A DNA stretch of 64,000 nucleotides. Origin: Hydrogeniiclostridium mannosilyticum (GTDB taxonomy: Bacteria; Bacillota; Clostridia; Oscillospirales; Acutalibacteraceae). Position numbers and translations under genes: made by a program. The stretch's first letter is position 1. Every line of letters begins with the position of its first letter. This document shows, piece by piece, positions 53,298 to 61,377 of the stretch. The notes under the pieces are model-generated. The model saw only the letters and a list, made by a program, of their open reading frames with translations. It was not told the origin of the DNA and did not search any database. Where the stretch lies: the NCBI RefSeq assembly GCF_003268275.1, contig NZ_QLYR01000002.1, positions 248,001-312,000 of the forward strand, in the 5' to 3' direction.

Positions 53298-53864
53298 TTA
53301 GGGCTTTTTGTACCCGCATTTGGGGCATACGCCGTTTTCGTTCAGCGCAATTCCGCACAGCGGGCAGCGGTCGATTTTATTGTTTGTCTGAAATTCCGCA
53401 GAAGCCGCGTTAACGCCGCTGGTAAAGGTGAGCTTGGCAATATTCAGCTTGTCTTTCAGCAGGTCGTAAACCATCTTAATCATGCCCTCTACCGTCATGG
53501 TCTCCTTTGTAACGACCAGACGGCAATCGGGATAAGCGGTAGCAAGCTCCGTCTTAAAGGCGCGGCCCTTCATCTTGTTGGTCGGCGCGCCGTTGCGGAT
53601 GCCCTGCTTTTCATAGACATCGAGAATTGCGGGCAGCAGCGGGTCGTCCTCTCGTAAAATCAGTGCATGGTCAAAGTTTTTCAGCACTTCCCAAGCGGTT
53701 TTCTGGATCTCATTACAGGGGAATACCATATTCACGCCGGGCTCGACAGAATCCTCCACCTCAATGGTCAATACGCCCGTGTGGCCGTGTAAATATTGGG
53801 CCTCCCCCTTGAAGCCGTAAAAGCGGTGTGCATACTGCAGGTCTAAAGTTGTGATACTTCTCAT
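53298..53864 (-). CDS. 6-pyruvoyl-tetrahydropterin synthase/QueD-like protein with C-terminal zinc ribbon
   Basis: This 188-residue protein has the T-fold of the PTPS/QueD family. Zinc ligands are the His in LQYAHRFYGFKG and the pair in YLHGHTGVLTIEVE, and the catalytic-type stretch is NFDHALIL. About 30 extra C-terminal residues form a zinc ribbon, RCPLCGIALNENGVCPKCGY, unusual for QueD. The region between (RNGAPTNKMKGRAFKT) is longer than in QueD. No queC, queE or queF is in the window, so a role in preQ1 synthesis is uncertain. It lies 91 bp downstream of a Fur-family regulator on the same strand. Confidence 0.8.
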   Translation of the reverse strand: MRSITTLDLQYAHRFYGFKGEAQYLHGHTGVLTIEVEDSVEPGVNMVFPCNEIQKTAWEVLKNFDHALILREDDPLLPAILDVYEKQGIRNGAPTNKMKGRAFKTELATAYPDCRLVVTKETMTVEGMIKMVYDLLKDKLNIAKLTFTSGVNAASAEFQTNNKIDRCPLCGIALNENGVCPKCGYKKP

Positions 53865-53955
53865 GGTAACATCCTCCTAAAATCTATAATTTACGGGCAT
53901 GCAGCCCGCATTGCGCGCCAGTATAAGGGCAGGCCTGCGGAAACTCCGCAGGGGG

Positions 53956-54366
53956 TTACGGCTTGTCATGGCTGGACGGAGCCTGCTTTTGGCATTCCGG
54001 GCAAATCCCCCGGAACATCAGGTCATGTCCGCTGAACTCAAAGCCGTGGGCATCCCGGATTTGCCCTTCCAGGCCCGTGATGTATTCCATATCCACATCA
54101 AAGACCCGTCCACATCGCAGGCATTTTACATGGTAATGGTCATGGCACCGGTGGTCGAACCGGTCGGCCCCGCCCGGAGTTTCTATTTTTCGGATTTCCC
54201 CGCTGTCGGAAAGCTGGTTTAGGTTTCGATAAACCGTCCCTTTGCTGATATTGGGGTGTTCCCGGGTAACCTCCTGGTAAATTTCATCTGCGGTTGCGTG
54301 GCATTTCAGTTTGTTGACGGCTTCCAGAACAAGGGAGCGCTGGATGGTGTTGCGTTTGGTAAACAT
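53956..54366 (-). CDS. Fur-family metalloregulator (Fur/PerR/Zur type)
   Basis: This 136-residue repressor has the N-terminal winged helix (about 1-80, QRSLVLEAVNKLKCHATADEIYQEV, SKGTVYRNLNQLSDSGEI). The dimerisation domain carries the metal-site residues DRFDHRCHDHYHVKCLRCGRVFD and the structural zinc Cys pair in CPEC together with CLRC. The HRCHDHYH pattern is typical of PerR- and Fur-like members; the sequence alone does not separate peroxide from iron or zinc sensing. It could be the regulator of the Zur-like box at 24838. The promoter region (54370-54430) is very AT-rich. Confidence 0.88.
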   Translation of the reverse strand: MFTKRNTIQRSLVLEAVNKLKCHATADEIYQEVTREHPNISKGTVYRNLNQLSDSGEIRKIETPGGADRFDHRCHDHYHVKCLRCGRVFDVDMEYITGLEGQIRDAHGFEFSGHDLMFRGICPECQKQAPSSHDKP

Positions 54367-54623
54367 ATAAAAAGCTCCTAATAGTATTATTTCTCAATAA
54401 GGAGTATATCACAATTAATATTTATTATCAATAGAGATTTTGAATTTTTTTATTTATATTTTTGATCGTATTCATTTTGGTTATATTGCAGAATAAAAAG
54501 GTAAAAGCCCGCTCCGAGGAGCAGGCCGTTACCGGAATAGATCCCGATATACCGTAAAAATAATGAGATTTAGCGCTCCAACGCGACATCCCCTCAAAAT
54601 GGTATGCCGCTGACGAAACAATA

Positions 54624-54661
54624 AAAAACACCACGCATCACTTTGGATGTGTGGCGTTTTT
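54624..54661 (-). terminator. Terminator of the MerR-family gene
   Basis: AAAAACACCACGCATC (54624-54639) pairs with GATGTGTGGCGTTTTT (54646-54661), allowing wobble pairs; the minus-strand side ends in a T run. 54367-54623 holds no supported gene. Confidence 0.75.
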
Positions 54662-54666
54662 GCCGT

Positions 54667-55068
54667 TTATGCTTCCTCTGCCCGGATTAGGTTACTGACA
54701 TAAGGCCGCGCTCCCGAAAGCACTTCGTCATAAAAATTTTGCTTCCAGTCGATATATGCAACGCTGTCCTCTAACTCCTGAATGGAGGCTTTCAGCGCCT
54801 CCTGCTTTTCAGCCAGCATTTTCTTCCGTGGAAGAATAGTGGACTCCCCCTGTAAGCATAATTCCAAATACTCCTTCATTTCCTGAATACTTAAACCGCA
54901 TTTTTTTAGACAAGTCAGATCCTTGATCCACTTCACATCTTTTTCATCAAAAATCCGGCGGTTGTTTTCATCGCGTTTTACGTTAGGTACGAGACCCTCA
55001 TTGCAGTAATATTTTAAAGTCTGATACGTCATGTTAAGTTTCCGGCAGACCTGCATCATGGTGTACAT
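54667..55068 (-). CDS. MerR-family regulator, short form
   Basis: This 133-residue regulator has the DNA-binding domain YTMMQVCRKLNMTYQTLKYYCNEGLVP, then NRRIFDEKDVKWIKDLTCL, and the dimer coiled coil (about 80-115). A short tail, YIDWKQNFYDEVLSG, ends it. Three ATG codons follow GGAGG; the start is set at 55068, while 55071 or 55074 are equally possible. It has a Cys in the coil (ELCLQGE) and no ligand domain, so it may respond to redox or an electrophile. It diverges from the flavin reductase gene and very probably activates it through the long-spacer promoter between them. Confidence 0.85.
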   Translation of the reverse strand: MYTMMQVCRKLNMTYQTLKYYCNEGLVPNVKRDENNRRIFDEKDVKWIKDLTCLKKCGLSIQEMKEYLELCLQGESTILPRKKMLAEKQEALKASIQELEDSVAYIDWKQNFYDEVLSGARPYVSNLIRAEEA

Positions 55069-55119
55069 CATCATTGCCTCCTGTTGCGTACACAAAAAAA
55101 TTTGGATTTTAAAAAACTA

Positions 55120-55150
55120 TTGACCGGTAGTAACTACCGTAAATTATAAT
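55120..55150 (+). promoter_or_regulatory. MerR-type promoter with perfect dyad
   Basis: TTGACC (55120-55125) and TATAAT (55145-55150) are exactly 19 bp apart. The spacer begins with the perfect 7-1-7 palindrome CGGTAGTAACTACCG (55125-55139). The -10 is also the start of an inverted repeat with ACAATCGGATTATA (55171-55184) in the leader. Confidence 0.82.
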
Positions 55151-55231
55151 CGATTGTAGCAAGCGGTTAAAACAATCGGATTATAACATGAAAAATCCCA
55201 AAAAACAATAGAGAGAAGGAGCGAATTACGC

Positions 55232-55849
55232 ATGAAAGTGTTACTTATTAACGGCAGTTCCCGGAAGGAAGGCTGTACCCATGCCGCATTGTGCGAGGTG
55301 GAACGAGCTTTACAAGAGGAAGGTGTTGAAACCGAGCAGTTTTTTATCGGGAATGAAGCCCTGCCGGACTGTATCGCCTGCCGCAAGTGTAAAGAAACTG
55401 GAAGCTGTATCTTCCATGATGTTGTGAATGAGTTTGTAGAAAAGGCAAAAGAAGCCGATGGGTTTATCTTTGCTTCTCCAGTCTATTTTGCTCACCCAAG
55501 CGGCAGACTGTTGACTTTCATGGATAGGGCATTTTATTCCTGCGGCACAGCTTTTCAATATAAGCCGGCGGCAGCTGTTCTCTCGGCCAGGCGGGCAGGT
55601 ACGACGGCCTCCTTTGACGTCATCAATAAATACTTTACAATCTGCTCCATGCCGGTGGTTTCTTCGACCTACTGGAATCATGTCTATGGAGCGCAGCCGG
55701 AGGAGGTGGCCGAGGACAAAGAAGGTCTGATGACCATGTATAACCTTGGAAAGAACATGGCATGGATGCTGAAATGTATCGGTTTAGGAAAGCGGCATGG
55801 CTTGCATCCTCCGGAAAACCAGAAGATCTTGACCAATTTTGTGCGGTGA
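55232..55849 (+). CDS. NADPH-dependent FMN reductase/flavodoxin-fold oxidoreductase
   Basis: This 205-residue flavoprotein has the phosphate loop MKVLLINGSSRKEGCTHAAL, then the Cys-containing stretch PDCIACRKCKETGSCIFHDV and the flavin-contact region GFIFASPVYFAHPSGRLLTFMDR. The CxxC-type pairs suggest either a redox-active site or a small Fe-S cluster, as in iron-sulfur flavoproteins. Start ATG 55232 follows GAGAAGGAGCGAATTACGC. It reduces a flavin, quinone or similar electrophile with NAD(P)H. It is divergently paired with a MerR regulator, a common set-up for inducible detoxification. Confidence 0.88.
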   Translation: MKVLLINGSSRKEGCTHAALCEVERALQEEGVETEQFFIGNEALPDCIACRKCKETGSCIFHDVVNEFVEKAKEADGFIFASPVYFAHPSGRLLTFMDRAFYSCGTAFQYKPAAAVLSARRAGTTASFDVINKYFTICSMPVVSSTYWNHVYGAQPEEVAEDKEGLMTMYNLGKNMAWMLKCIGLGKRHGLHPPENQKILTNFVR

Positions 55850-55952
55850 GAGCGTAAACTCAAAAATCTACGACTAACGGCGAAGAGGCGAATACATTAT
55901 GGAAACAAAAAGAGATTTGGCAAATGGATAAGATGTCATAACAAAAGTTAGA

Positions 55953-55992
55953 ATATGAAAGCAGCCAAATTGGCTGCTTTCATATTTTTTAT
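55953..55992 (+). terminator. Perfect terminator after the flavin reductase gene
   Basis: ATATGAAAGCAGCCAA (55953-55968) and TTGGCTGCTTTCATAT (55970-55985) form a 16-bp stem with a 1-base centre, then TTTTTA. Confidence 0.9.
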
Positions 55993-56068
55993 TGCTTGCC
56001 TCCCGAAAGCATATCACCCAAGAAGATGATTTCAGAAGATGTTTACAATATTATCTGGGCAATTGTAT

Positions 56069-56299
56069 TTATCTTACATGAACAGGTAAATGAAAATCCA
56101 ATCTACTAAATTTCCTCAGTATATTCAAATCACGAGTAATAAAATGAGTACCCCCAATAATAATTTCCAATTGTTTGTTCAGCGACACACCACCGTTTAC
56201 CATCTGGATGAAGATTTCCACATTGTATAGCCAAGTGGCCTTGCGTTTCTGTGAACCAATTTCCTTAATCTCAAAAGCTCATCAAAGGATATTTTTCAT
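56069..56299 (-). pseudogene. Degenerate small ORF with two in-frame stops (unrecognised)
   Basis: On the minus strand GGGAGGGG precedes ATG 56299. The frame reads MKNIL, two stop codons (TGA TGA), then 69 codons open to TAA at 56069-56071, with NVEIFIQMVNGGVSLNKQLE and THFITRDLNILRKF. Upstream, TTGTTT and TATAAT 16 bp apart on the minus strand (about 56335-56362) look like a promoter. I do not recognise the protein. The rest of 55993-56649 is AT-rich and shows no other gene. Confidence 0.3.
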
Positions 56300-56649
56300 C
56301 AAACCCCTCCCATAAAAATAGTCTCTACCACGATTATAGTAAGCTAGTAGTCAAAAACAACTGACTACCACTTCAATATCGCATTACAGCACCTTAGCGA
56401 ACTGATAATGTGCTCTTTCAAGCACAAGAATTCCATCACTATCTTGCTTTACACATGAATCTGTGAGCGATTTTTTCTAGCTAAAAACTATTGCTTGCTC
56501 CCTTTTTTATAGGATAAAAAAGCCCGAAAACCTGCATAAATATAAAAAATGTGGACGACAGTAAAATCGGCCACATTACTTGGAAGGGGCGAACGGTTTA
56601 GATGCCCATTTATGTAAGCCCTTGAGGAAATTTTGAAACTCCGATTCTG

Positions 56650-56823
56650 TCAAGTTATCGCCTCCCGCTCTTTTTCCCAGAAATTCGGGCCTAGCTTTTG
56701 AATCAGGTATAATGCGATGTCATCGGCGGGAATATCGGCCCATTCTGCAGAAACCATGACGGCCTCGCCGTCGATGATCTCATACCTTGCCTGTATTGGG
56801 ATTCTGCACATTTTTGGCTCCAC
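56650..56823 (-). CDS. Small hypothetical protein after the XRE regulator
   Basis: This 57-residue protein is taken from GTG 56823, with AAGGAGGAATAAAAACC upstream (56843-56827 on the minus strand); the longer frame from 56904 overlaps the XRE gene and is Arg-rich, hence unlikely. It reads MCRIPIQARYEIIDGEAVMV, then AEWADIPADDIALYLIQKLG, acidic and without membrane segments. It is coupled to the XRE gene (5 bp gap). I do not recognise the family; small partners of this sort are common in mobile-element regulatory modules. Confidence 0.6.
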   Translation of the reverse strand: MEPKMCRIPIQARYEIIDGEAVMVSAEWADIPADDIALYLIQKLGPNFWEKEREAIT

Positions 56824-56828
56824 GGTTT

Positions 56829-57026
56829 TTATTCCTCCTTGATAATGTCGGCAACGTCTACGCCAAGCCCGCGGGCAAGCTTTCCGGCGGTTCCTGGTGC
56901 ACATGTTCCCCGAAGCTTAACGGTACTGAAATTTTGCCGGGAGATTCCGCACGCCTTTGCTACCTCTGAAGCGGTTAGTCCTTTCATCGCCATGATGAGT
57001 TCAATTTTTTCTTTGCTAATTTGCAT
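56829..57026 (-). CDS. Cro/C1-type (XRE) helix-turn-helix regulator
   Basis: This 65-residue protein is essentially one XRE domain: KIELIMAMKGLTASEVAKACG, ISRQNFSTVKLRGTCAPGTAGKLARGLGVDV and the end ADIIKEE. Start ATG 57026 has AAAAGGAGGTAAGCAA upstream. It diverges from another XRE gene at 57124 across a region with repeated TTTCGTTTA sites, like the cI/cro switch of temperate phages and integrative elements. Confidence 0.85.
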   Translation of the reverse strand: MQISKEKIELIMAMKGLTASEVAKACGISRQNFSTVKLRGTCAPGTAGKLARGLGVDVADIIKEE

Positions 57027-57045
57027 TTGCTTACCTCCTTTTTAT

Positions 57046-57105
57046 AAACGATATTTCGTTTACTGTCAATAGAATAATTGAAATTTCGTTTAAAAATGTT
57101 ATAAT
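57046..57105. promoter_or_regulatory. Divergent operator/promoter region between the XRE genes
   Basis: AAACGA-TATT-TCGTTT (57046-57061) is a perfect inverted repeat. ATTTCGTTTA occurs at 57053-57062 and again at 57083-57092. TTGAAA (57078-57083) and TATAAT (57100-57105), 16 bp apart, form the plus-strand promoter, which the second site overlaps. Confidence 0.7.
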
Positions 57106-57123
57106 GACCATTGAGGTGATAAA

Positions 57124-57654
57124 ATGGCCGTAGCGGATAGGATAGACACCATATTGCAGGAACGTGGGTTAAGTCGGCGACAATTAGCAATAAAAGCCGG
57201 TATTCCTCCGTCAAGTCTTCAATCCGCCTTGGAGCGAGGACATAACATAACGCTTGATATGCTGCAAAAGATAGCTGACGCGCTCGGGGTGCCGGTATTT
57301 CTTCTGTACGATGTAGATATTTTTGTGGAAGAAGTCACCGATTTCGCAAAAACTCTTGTGCAGATGTATTCTGTATTAAACGTAATAGTGGAAAATCCCG
57401 GTACACCCGAAGACACCCGAAAACAAATAAAGGAAATCCTTCCCGAGAAAGAAAAATTTACAGGGCAAGTGACCACATTAAGCATGATGTCGCGCAAAAG
57501 TGTTGACATTCCGCCCGCTTTCGCCTCCGACGATGTTAAGGCTATATTCGAGCTTTTAGGCCAGTTAAATTCTAAAGGCCAAGAGCGTGCCATAGCCCAA
57601 ATTCAAGACCTTGCTAAGGTGCCGGACTACCAGAAAGAAACGTCCCCCAAATAA
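57124..57654 (+). CDS. XRE-family regulator with C-terminal extension
   Basis: This 176-residue protein has an N-terminal Cro/C1 HTH (about 5-62, ADRIDTILQERGLSRRQLAI, ITLDMLQKIADALGVPVFLLYD). A helical C-terminal part (about 65-176) has a long acidic stretch, FVEEVTDFAKTLVQMYSVLN, and an end helix, FELLGQLNSKGQERAIAQIQDLAKV, that probably dimerises. Start ATG 57124 follows TTGAGGTGATAAA. There is no peptidase motif. It is likely the repressor of the small element ending at the recombinase. After its stop, 57655-57872 shows only hairpins (GAAAACGGA/TCCGTTTC near 57757; CCCTTACGG/CCGTAAGGG at 57832-57859). Confidence 0.82.
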   Translation: MAVADRIDTILQERGLSRRQLAIKAGIPPSSLQSALERGHNITLDMLQKIADALGVPVFLLYDVDIFVEEVTDFAKTLVQMYSVLNVIVENPGTPEDTRKQIKEILPEKEKFTGQVTTLSMMSRKSVDIPPAFASDDVKAIFELLGQLNSKGQERAIAQIQDLAKVPDYQKETSPK

Positions 57655-57872
57655 CCCCCTGGAGACTAAAAGAAGGGCATGACCGGCGCGCTCAGGACGT
57701 CAAAATGACAACTTGATTTTGCTGCTGGACAAAATGGCCCGCTGGCGCCAAAAGTGAAAACGGACATTTTTCCGTTTCCAGAAGGGCTCGGTTAGAGTGG
57801 CCCCCTCAGACGCATTAGGGCAAAATAAAAGCCCTTACGGCTACATAGAACCGTAAGGGACGGAATAGAATA

Positions 57873-57901
57873 TTGACAAGTGCGTGGAAAGCGGCTATAC
57901 T
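57873..57901 (+). promoter_or_regulatory. Strong promoter of the putative antitoxin RNA
   Basis: TTGACA (57873-57878), 17 bp, TATACT (57896-57901). No protein-coding gene follows within the short transcript; it ends at the terminator at 57954-57996. Confidence 0.8.
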
Positions 57902-57907
57902 TAAAAT

Positions 57908-57996
57908 ATAAGAAGGGCACTGTCAGCCGACGGTTAGCCCCTCGTTTGCAGTTGAAGTAACCGCTTGCTTGGAGGCTGGGCGGTTACTTCTTTTTT
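57908..57996 (+). ncRNA. Putative type I antitoxin RNA
   Basis: A transcript of about 90 nt is predicted between the promoter at 57873-57901 and the intrinsic terminator GAAGTAACCGC (57954-57964)/GCGGTTACTTC (57980-57990) plus TTTTTT. It has no ORF. It runs towards, and overlaps, the 3' end of the minus-strand holin-like toxin gene (stop at 57984-57986). The toxin mRNA lacks its own terminator before this point, so its 3' part would be complementary to the whole RNA. This layout is that of txpA/ratA- and bsrG-type systems. Confidence 0.65.
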
Positions 57997-58070
57997 ATCG
58001 CCTGAATTACCAGGGCTATAATGCTTACGATCAATGTGCAGAACTGAAAAAGCTCTGTATATGTAATCAT
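57984..58070 (-). CDS. Holin-like type I toxin peptide
   Basis: This 28-residue peptide starts at ATG 58070: MITYTELFQF, then CTLIVSIIALVIQAIKKK. It is a single hydrophobic helix with a short polar start and a basic end, the form of the putative holin-like toxin family (Hol_Tox) and of TxpA/BsrG-type toxins. The ribosome site GGGAGGGGGTG is mostly enclosed in a hairpin (58078-58097), a usual way to hold back such toxins. The peptide would insert in the membrane and damage it when the antisense RNA is lost. A longer in-frame version from 58187 is not supported. Confidence 0.7.
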   Translation of the reverse strand: MITYTELFQFCTLIVSIIALVIQAIKKK

Positions 58071-58077
58071 TTGCACC

Positions 58078-58097
58078 CCCTCCCTTCTACGGGAGGG
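58078..58097 (-). promoter_or_regulatory. Hairpin hiding the toxin ribosome-binding site
   Basis: Minus strand CCCTCCC-GTAGAA-GGGAGGG (58097-58078). The 3' arm is the core of the toxin's Shine-Dalgarno sequence, so translation should need opening of the stem. Confidence 0.65.
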
Positions 58098-58171
58098 AAA
58101 AAAGAAAGGCTCCCTCCCTTGCGAATGAGAGGGTCTAACCGCCTGCCGTTCGTGACAGTACCCACGGTTAA

Positions 58172-58200
58172 TATATATCATATCCAATCCATAAAATCAA
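58172..58200 (-). promoter_or_regulatory. Promoter of the toxin mRNA
   Basis: Minus strand TTGATT (58200-58195), 17 bp, TATATA (58177-58172). It gives a leader of about 95 nt before the toxin start. Confidence 0.55.
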
Positions 58201-58215
58201 TAAGGAGGTGGAGCC

Positions 58216-59725
<1,510 letters not shown>

Positions 59726-59756
59726 ATATTTTAAGGTAATGCCTAATGTGTTTATT

Positions 59757-59785
59757 ACTATACCATATTAAAAGCAAAATTGCAA
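59757..59785 (-). promoter_or_regulatory. Promoter of the tRNA-fMet gene
   Basis: Minus strand TTGCAA (59785-59780), 17 bp, TATAGT (59762-59757). The rest of 59786-60063 shows no supported gene. Confidence 0.7.
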
Positions 59786-60063
59786 GCCCTTTTTATTTTA
59801 ATTTTTCAAAACATAAAATAAGCTTGCGGAACACAGTTTGTCAAAGGGGAATATAAAGTATCGGCCGGCGTGCTGCACAAAGACGGCCAGCCTCGGATTG
59901 TGTTGGCATTTTTAGTGTCTGCTATGCATATGTAAAATTTTTTATTCGCCATGCGGTGAAACGCTCCGTGTATAACAGCAGCCATCGCGGGAAGAATAGG
60001 GAATGGCATTTCATAGCTTTATGAAATCTGCCTGAACGCCTATGCTAAGAAAGGAAGGTCTTT

Positions 60064-60273
60064 ATGATCATTGATAAAATAGCGCTGATCCTGACGATCA
60101 TAGGGGGCATTAACTGGGGCTCCATCGGTATTTTCCAGTTTGACATTGTCGCCTGGATCTGCGGTGGACAGAGCGCCATTGTCAGCAGAATCATCTATAC
60201 GCTGGTAGGCTTGGCTGCGCTGTGGTGCATCTCCCTATTGTTCCGCGACAACAATGTGACGCACGAAACCTGA
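60064..60273 (+). CDS. DUF378 family small membrane protein
   Basis: This 69-residue protein has two membrane helices. The first part, IDKIALILTIIGGINWGSIG, with the GGINWG motif, is the DUF378 (YuzA-like) signature; the second helix is IVSRIIYTLVGLAALWCIS. Start ATG 60064 follows AGAAAGGAAGGTCTTT. Function is unknown in the family. It is monocistronic, converging on murI with a shared terminator. Confidence 0.9.
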   Translation: MIIDKIALILTIIGGINWGSIGIFQFDIVAWICGGQSAIVSRIIYTLVGLAALWCISLLFRDNNVTHET

Positions 60274-60323
60274 GCATGCGGGCCTGATTCTCTATGCCCG
60301 AACCTTACCGCACAGGGTTCAAT

Positions 60324-60365
60324 AAAAACCTTGCCGATTTCGTTAGTAAAATCAGCAAGGTTTTT
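60324..60365. terminator. Bidirectional terminator between the DUF378 gene and murI
   Basis: AAAAACCTTGC.GAT (60325-60339) pairs with ATC.GCAAGGTTTTT (60351-60365); T runs exist on both strands. Confidence 0.8.
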
Positions 60366-60366
60366 G

Positions 60367-61176
60367 CTACATAGGCTGATACAGGCCGAAAAGCTTTTGG
60401 CAAAGGCGCTTCTTTTCACTGGCGCCGCAGCTTGTTTCAAAGTTCAGCGTGCCCGGCTTGGCTTGGGGATTGCAAAGGCATTGCGCCTGCAAACGGCGCC
60501 GCGTTTCCCTGGCGGCGCCGCGGCCGCCCTCAAAAAAGCGGACGGGGTACCCCAGCGCCCGGCGGATGCTCTCCCGAACAAAGGGGAAGTGCGTACAGCC
60601 CAGCACAATGCAGTCCACCCTTTGCCGCCGGTAGGGCGCGAGCAGCTCAGAGAGGTACGCGCTCAGCCCGGGGCTTTCCGTAACGCCCTGCTCGACAAAT
60701 TCCACAATACCCGGCGCGGGAAGCAGATAGATGTCCGCCGTGTTCTCAAAGGTCTGTAAAAGCTGGTGGAACTTATCCTCCCGCAGCGTCAGCGCCGTGG
60801 CCATGACCAGTACCTGGGCGTGGTCCATGCTGAGCGCGGCCGGCTTAAGGGCGGGCTCCATGCCGATGATGGGAATATCCGGGTATTTTTCCCGCAGCGT
60901 CTCAGCTGCGGCCGAGGTGGCTGTGTTGCAGGCGATGACCACGGCCTTGGCGCCGTTTTCAATCAAACGGCCGATATTCCAAACCGTCAGATCGCGGACC
61001 TCTGCGGTTGACTTTGTGCCGTAAGGGGCGTTTTTGCAGTCGCCGTAATAAAGGTAATTTTCGCCCGGCATCAGGCGCGCCAGCTCCTTTAAGACGCTGA
61101 TGCCGCCGAAGCCGGAGTCAAAGACGGCGATGGGCTGCGAGGGGCGGGGTTTCTGTATGTTGCGTTGCTGAGCCAT
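60367..61176 (-). CDS. murI: Glutamate racemase
   Basis: This 269-residue enzyme makes D-glutamate for peptidoglycan. It has the catalytic cysteines in VVIACNTATSAA and VLGCTHFPF, the N-terminal VFDSGFGGISVLKEL and the YYGDCKNAPYGTKS loop. Start ATG 61176 has AAGGAAATGCA upstream; a 29-codon extension is not supported. The C-terminal tail (about 225-269) has several Cys (CLCNPQ, TSCGAS) and is longer than usual. It has its own promoter and shares a terminator with the DUF378 gene. Confidence 0.95.
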   Translation of the reverse strand: MAQQRNIQKPRPSQPIAVFDSGFGGISVLKELARLMPGENYLYYGDCKNAPYGTKSTAEVRDLTVWNIGRLIENGAKAVVIACNTATSAAAETLREKYPDIPIIGMEPALKPAALSMDHAQVLVMATALTLREDKFHQLLQTFENTADIYLLPAPGIVEFVEQGVTESPGLSAYLSELLAPYRRQRVDCIVLGCTHFPFVRESIRRALGYPVRFFEGGRGAARETRRRLQAQCLCNPQAKPGTLNFETSCGASEKKRLCQKLFGLYQPM

Positions 61177-61234
61177 TGCATTTCCTTCTTTTCTTTGTAC
61201 AGCCAATGCTGGAAGTATTAAAAGGTTGCTTTTC

Positions 61235-61263
61235 ATTTTACTATAGAACCGCCCTTTTTTCAA
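61235..61263 (-). promoter_or_regulatory. Promoter of murI
   Basis: Minus strand TTGAAA (61263-61258), 17 bp, TAAAAT (61240-61235). Confidence 0.7.
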
Positions 61264-61377
61264 TCGGTAAACTTTTATAGGCCTGAAAACGCCTGCACAG
61301 GCGCGGGCCGTTCGCCGTTGTTATATTTTCCCGGAATCGGCGCCGCATACGTTCAACCGTGCAAATTTATGAAGGGC

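Noticed and set aside
56829-57072. Plus-strand ORFs across the XRE gene
   Set aside because: The minus strand encodes a clear XRE domain with a strong ribosome site.
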